A stretch of 64,000 bases of DNA from Mya arenaria (taxonomy: Eukaryota; Mollusca; Bivalvia; Myida; Myidae): positions 35,272,932 to 35,336,931 of the forward strand of contig NC_069132.1 in the NCBI RefSeq assembly GCF_026914265.1, written 5' to 3'. The position numbers were made by a program, and so were the translations under genes. The first letter of the stretch is position 1. Each line of letters opens with the position of its first letter. Below the pieces are notes generated by a model. The model was not told the DNA's origin. It did no database searches and worked only from the letters and a program-made list of their open reading frames with translations. This document shows, in pieces, positions 61,741 through 64,000 of the stretch.

Positions 61741-64000
61741 CGTTACTAAACGTGGGGTCTCTGTTCTAATTGAAGCAATCTCTGTCTCAGCCTTTGATGT
61801 AATCTGCGCCTTGGCCTTGGGAGTGGAATCTCCCTTCTGATGCTTGGTGAATATATAAATGTTGGTGATAACAATTGTCACAGCAACTTGACATAATTTG
61901 TAATTGGACAAAAGTATTATTGCATGTTTAGCTTCAGTATATGAAACTAATATAAGAAACTTAGGTATGTTTTATATGGTGAACTATCTATACGATTGGC
62001 AAATACAAAGTGAAAATAGTGTGCTTTAGCTTGGTCATGAATTATCTCCTACCCTTTTTCTCTTCTTGGTCGTTGTCTTAGCTTGGGATGCATGGGCTCT
62101 GAAATATAAATCACATATACCATGTGCGTATGCCTTTATAATATGATAGAAGTCATCGATTGTGAAAAGCATTATCATCACAATTGTGAAGGAAAAAGCC
62201 AGGTTATGTCTGTGCACTAATACACGCCATTTATACAACTTTTACTGGATAAAGTGTACAAAGGTCATACCAAAAGAGCAAATATATATTGGATATATAA
62301 GTCTGAAGTTGATACTAAGTATTAAACATGAAACTTTCTTAGCACACAGTATATATTACTTAAAATGGGCTTATGGTAAACTGCATGAACACCACTATAA
62401 TCCGGCATTGGCAGCAGACGTATGAAGTGCAGGTCACAGGTCTAAATTATCGGCTCTCTTGTCGCAAAATTATTCTTTATGAATTGATGAGAATTCATAA
62501 AAGATTTAGTATCATACACAATCCCAAATTGTCCCAACTTTCCCTCCCTGGTGAATGGCATTGTGATCCTTGATTTTTGTCACCTCAAGATTCAACCAGC
62601 ATTTGTAAGAAAAATGTGCCCATTTATTCTATATACTTTGTAAAGACCTTTAATCTGCTAGCATATGGGGAGTGTACGTGATACATAGTTGACTGAAATA
62701 CATTGATAATAAACAGGACAAATACAAACAATTATTATTACTTCAGGTATTGGTGGGAGCTATAAATACCTTCTGCTCAAATGACATTTCATGAGTCAGG
62801 CGTTGTAGGCTTATATAGAAGACCACTAAATTTTAGATAACCTTCGTATGGCATAAACATGCTATATTATAACACTGGTTTACCATCCACTGTGTTTTAA
62901 ATGCTTCTGAATATTGGTATACTTTTAAGCCACTATTAACATTATGCAGAAGGAACAAAAGCAGTCACTGTATGTGATGAATGCCCTGAATGTGACGTTG
63001 AACCTTGAACAATGTCAATTCATAAAAAAAGGATGAAAATAGCAGTTAAATATCTATTTTGTCTAACCAATATAGCTGATTCATTTAAAAGTCCACAGTC
63101 ATGGCTTTATGTCTAATACCAACATGTCTGATTCCTTCGCATAACCAAATGGCATTATTGTCTAACTTACGTGGCTGGTGCATTTGATATACCATATGGC
63201 ATTATGTCTTACCAATATGGCTGTTATCCTCGCAAGACCACATGACAGTATGTATCACCGATATAGCTGGTCGTTTGCATGTGGCAAGTTATTTTAAAAT
63301 CTGTCCATAAACATGACAAAGTTAAAGCCCAGACACGACTTAACCTTTACTTTATGTCTCATTTGCAGCATTCCATAGTATTCAAAGACTATGTGTGACC
63401 TTGACCTTAGATGTAGGGTCTTGCACAGAACACATCATCTTGTATGTCTAAGACAAGTTATTTTAAAATATGTCCATACATGAGAAAGTTACAGCCTGGA
63501 CACACCCATCTATACTCTATGTCCTTATATGCAGCATTCCATAGTATTCAAAACCTAAGTGTAACCTTGAAGGTAGGCTCACAGGTCTTGAACGTGATAC
63601 ATTGTCTTTATATGCCACACACATATGGCAAGTCTTTAAGAACTCTGTCCATACAGAAGAAAGTTACAGGCTGGACAAAAGAAGTTGAGCTGGACTAACG
63701 GACAGATGGAGGGACGGTGTGATTTTAATAAGTCCACTGTCTGGGACATAAAAAGTTAAACATACTTCCTGTTGGTGTTTTATAGTATTTTAATAAATAA
63801 TGCATTATATGGTAAATTGCAAATGTTTATTATCTAATTTGACCAATATTCTTAACAAATAAAAGATTTATCAGGCCAATTTAATAATTTCGGATATGTT
63901 TAGAAAGTCCACTTTTTGGTCGATTAAATAAACATGTTTAGAAAGTTAACAACTCAAGTAAAAGGCATTCGAGTCAAACCCACCTTGACTGGCGGCTAAG
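61741..64000 (-). CDS. 3' part of an unrecognised Lys/Thr-rich gene, cut by the window edge
   Basis: Three exons are joined in phase on the minus strand. The first (63984-64000 and beyond the window) ends SRQS with donor AAG/GTGGGT. The second, 62053-62098, follows TTTCAG and encodes AHASQAKTTTKKRKR with donor AGG/GTAGGA. The third, 61741-61842 (or 61741-61836 if the later CAG is used), encodes KGDSTPKAKAQITSKAETE and continues to a donor-like ACG/GTATTT. Composition is basic and low in hydrophobic residues, with an NLS-like KKRKR. I do not recognise the protein. The last exon seen has a donor and no stop, so the gene should continue toward lower coordinates. The next downstream phase-0 acceptor I can see is that of the SF3B2 duplicate. 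Confidence 0.45.
62099..63280. other. Intron-like sequence, no separate gene seen
   Basis: Lies between the first two exons of the edge gene. Short overlapping frames near 62162-62573 lack support. The part after about 63020 begins to show units similar to the tandem repeat that follows. Confidence 0.35.
63281..63725 (+). repeat. ~180-bp tandem repeat, bivalve type
   Basis: AAGTTATTTTAAAATCTGTC (about 63286) recurs as AAGTTATTTTAAAATATGTC (about 63455) and, diverged, near 63630. Each is followed by AAAGTTAAAGCCCAGACAC-like and GCAGCATTCCATAGTATTCA sequence. The end GGACTAACGGACAGATGGAG is typical of this degenerate repeat. It lies in an intron of the edge gene. Confidence 0.75.

Noticed and set aside
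1-64000. LTR retroelements, LINE reverse transcriptases, riboswitches and rRNA genes
   Set aside because: I found no reverse transcriptase motifs, paired LTRs, rRNA blocks or bacterial-type regulatory elements on either strand.

Overview
The window is AT-rich eukaryotic DNA with spliced genes, long introns and many short interspersed repeats. The repeat families point to a bivalve mollusc: a pearl/Helentron-like element with ~157-bp core repeats beside an (ACGT)n tract, tRNA-derived SINEs, and several palindromic MITEs of types I associate with clams. The species cannot be named from sequence alone. There is no bacterial, viral or organellar backbone.

Layout. 1-3.6 kb is non-coding with one SINE. 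3.6-6.0 kb (+) holds a broken B-box (TRIM-like) gene. 6-16 kb is gene-poor, with a second copy of the SINE, MITEs and a ~31-bp minisatellite. 16.07-19.29 kb (-) is a complete six-exon Rab11/Rab25-family GTPase of 208 codons. 19.3-27 kb is gene-poor and carries a recent 234-bp tandem duplication, a duplicated MITE with a long hairpin, and one orphan exon candidate. 27.3-47.2 kb (+) is a complete 24-exon SF3B2 gene (U2 snRNP SF3b subunit 2), predicted at 1,123 residues with reading phase kept at every junction. 48-50 kb has MITE and Tc1 remnants. 50.1-54.5 kb is a large imperfect inverted repeat. 54.68-55.56 kb (+) is a DUF5662-like exon. 57.2-58.5 kb is a degenerate tandem array ending in a 43-base G run. 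58.5-61.2 kb (-) is an inverted, truncated duplicate of the 3' end of SF3B2 (exons 20-24, their introns and the 3' flank), now a pseudogene. 61.7-64.0 kb (-) holds the 3' part of an unrecognised gene that leaves the window.

The genes do not form a pathway: one is a core splicing factor, one a membrane-traffic GTPase, and the rest are broken, partial or unknown. The most notable structure is in and around SF3B2. Intron 3 holds a three-level nest of DNA transposons, each with recognisable ends. Intron 7 holds a hAT element with 8-bp target duplications. Three exon edges carry local duplications, one of which makes a second, in-frame GTGAGT donor exactly 60 nt downstream. The last five exons were copied in inverted orientation about 11 kb away. 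I found no convincing undescribed multi-gene system; the candidates for follow-up are in the findings.
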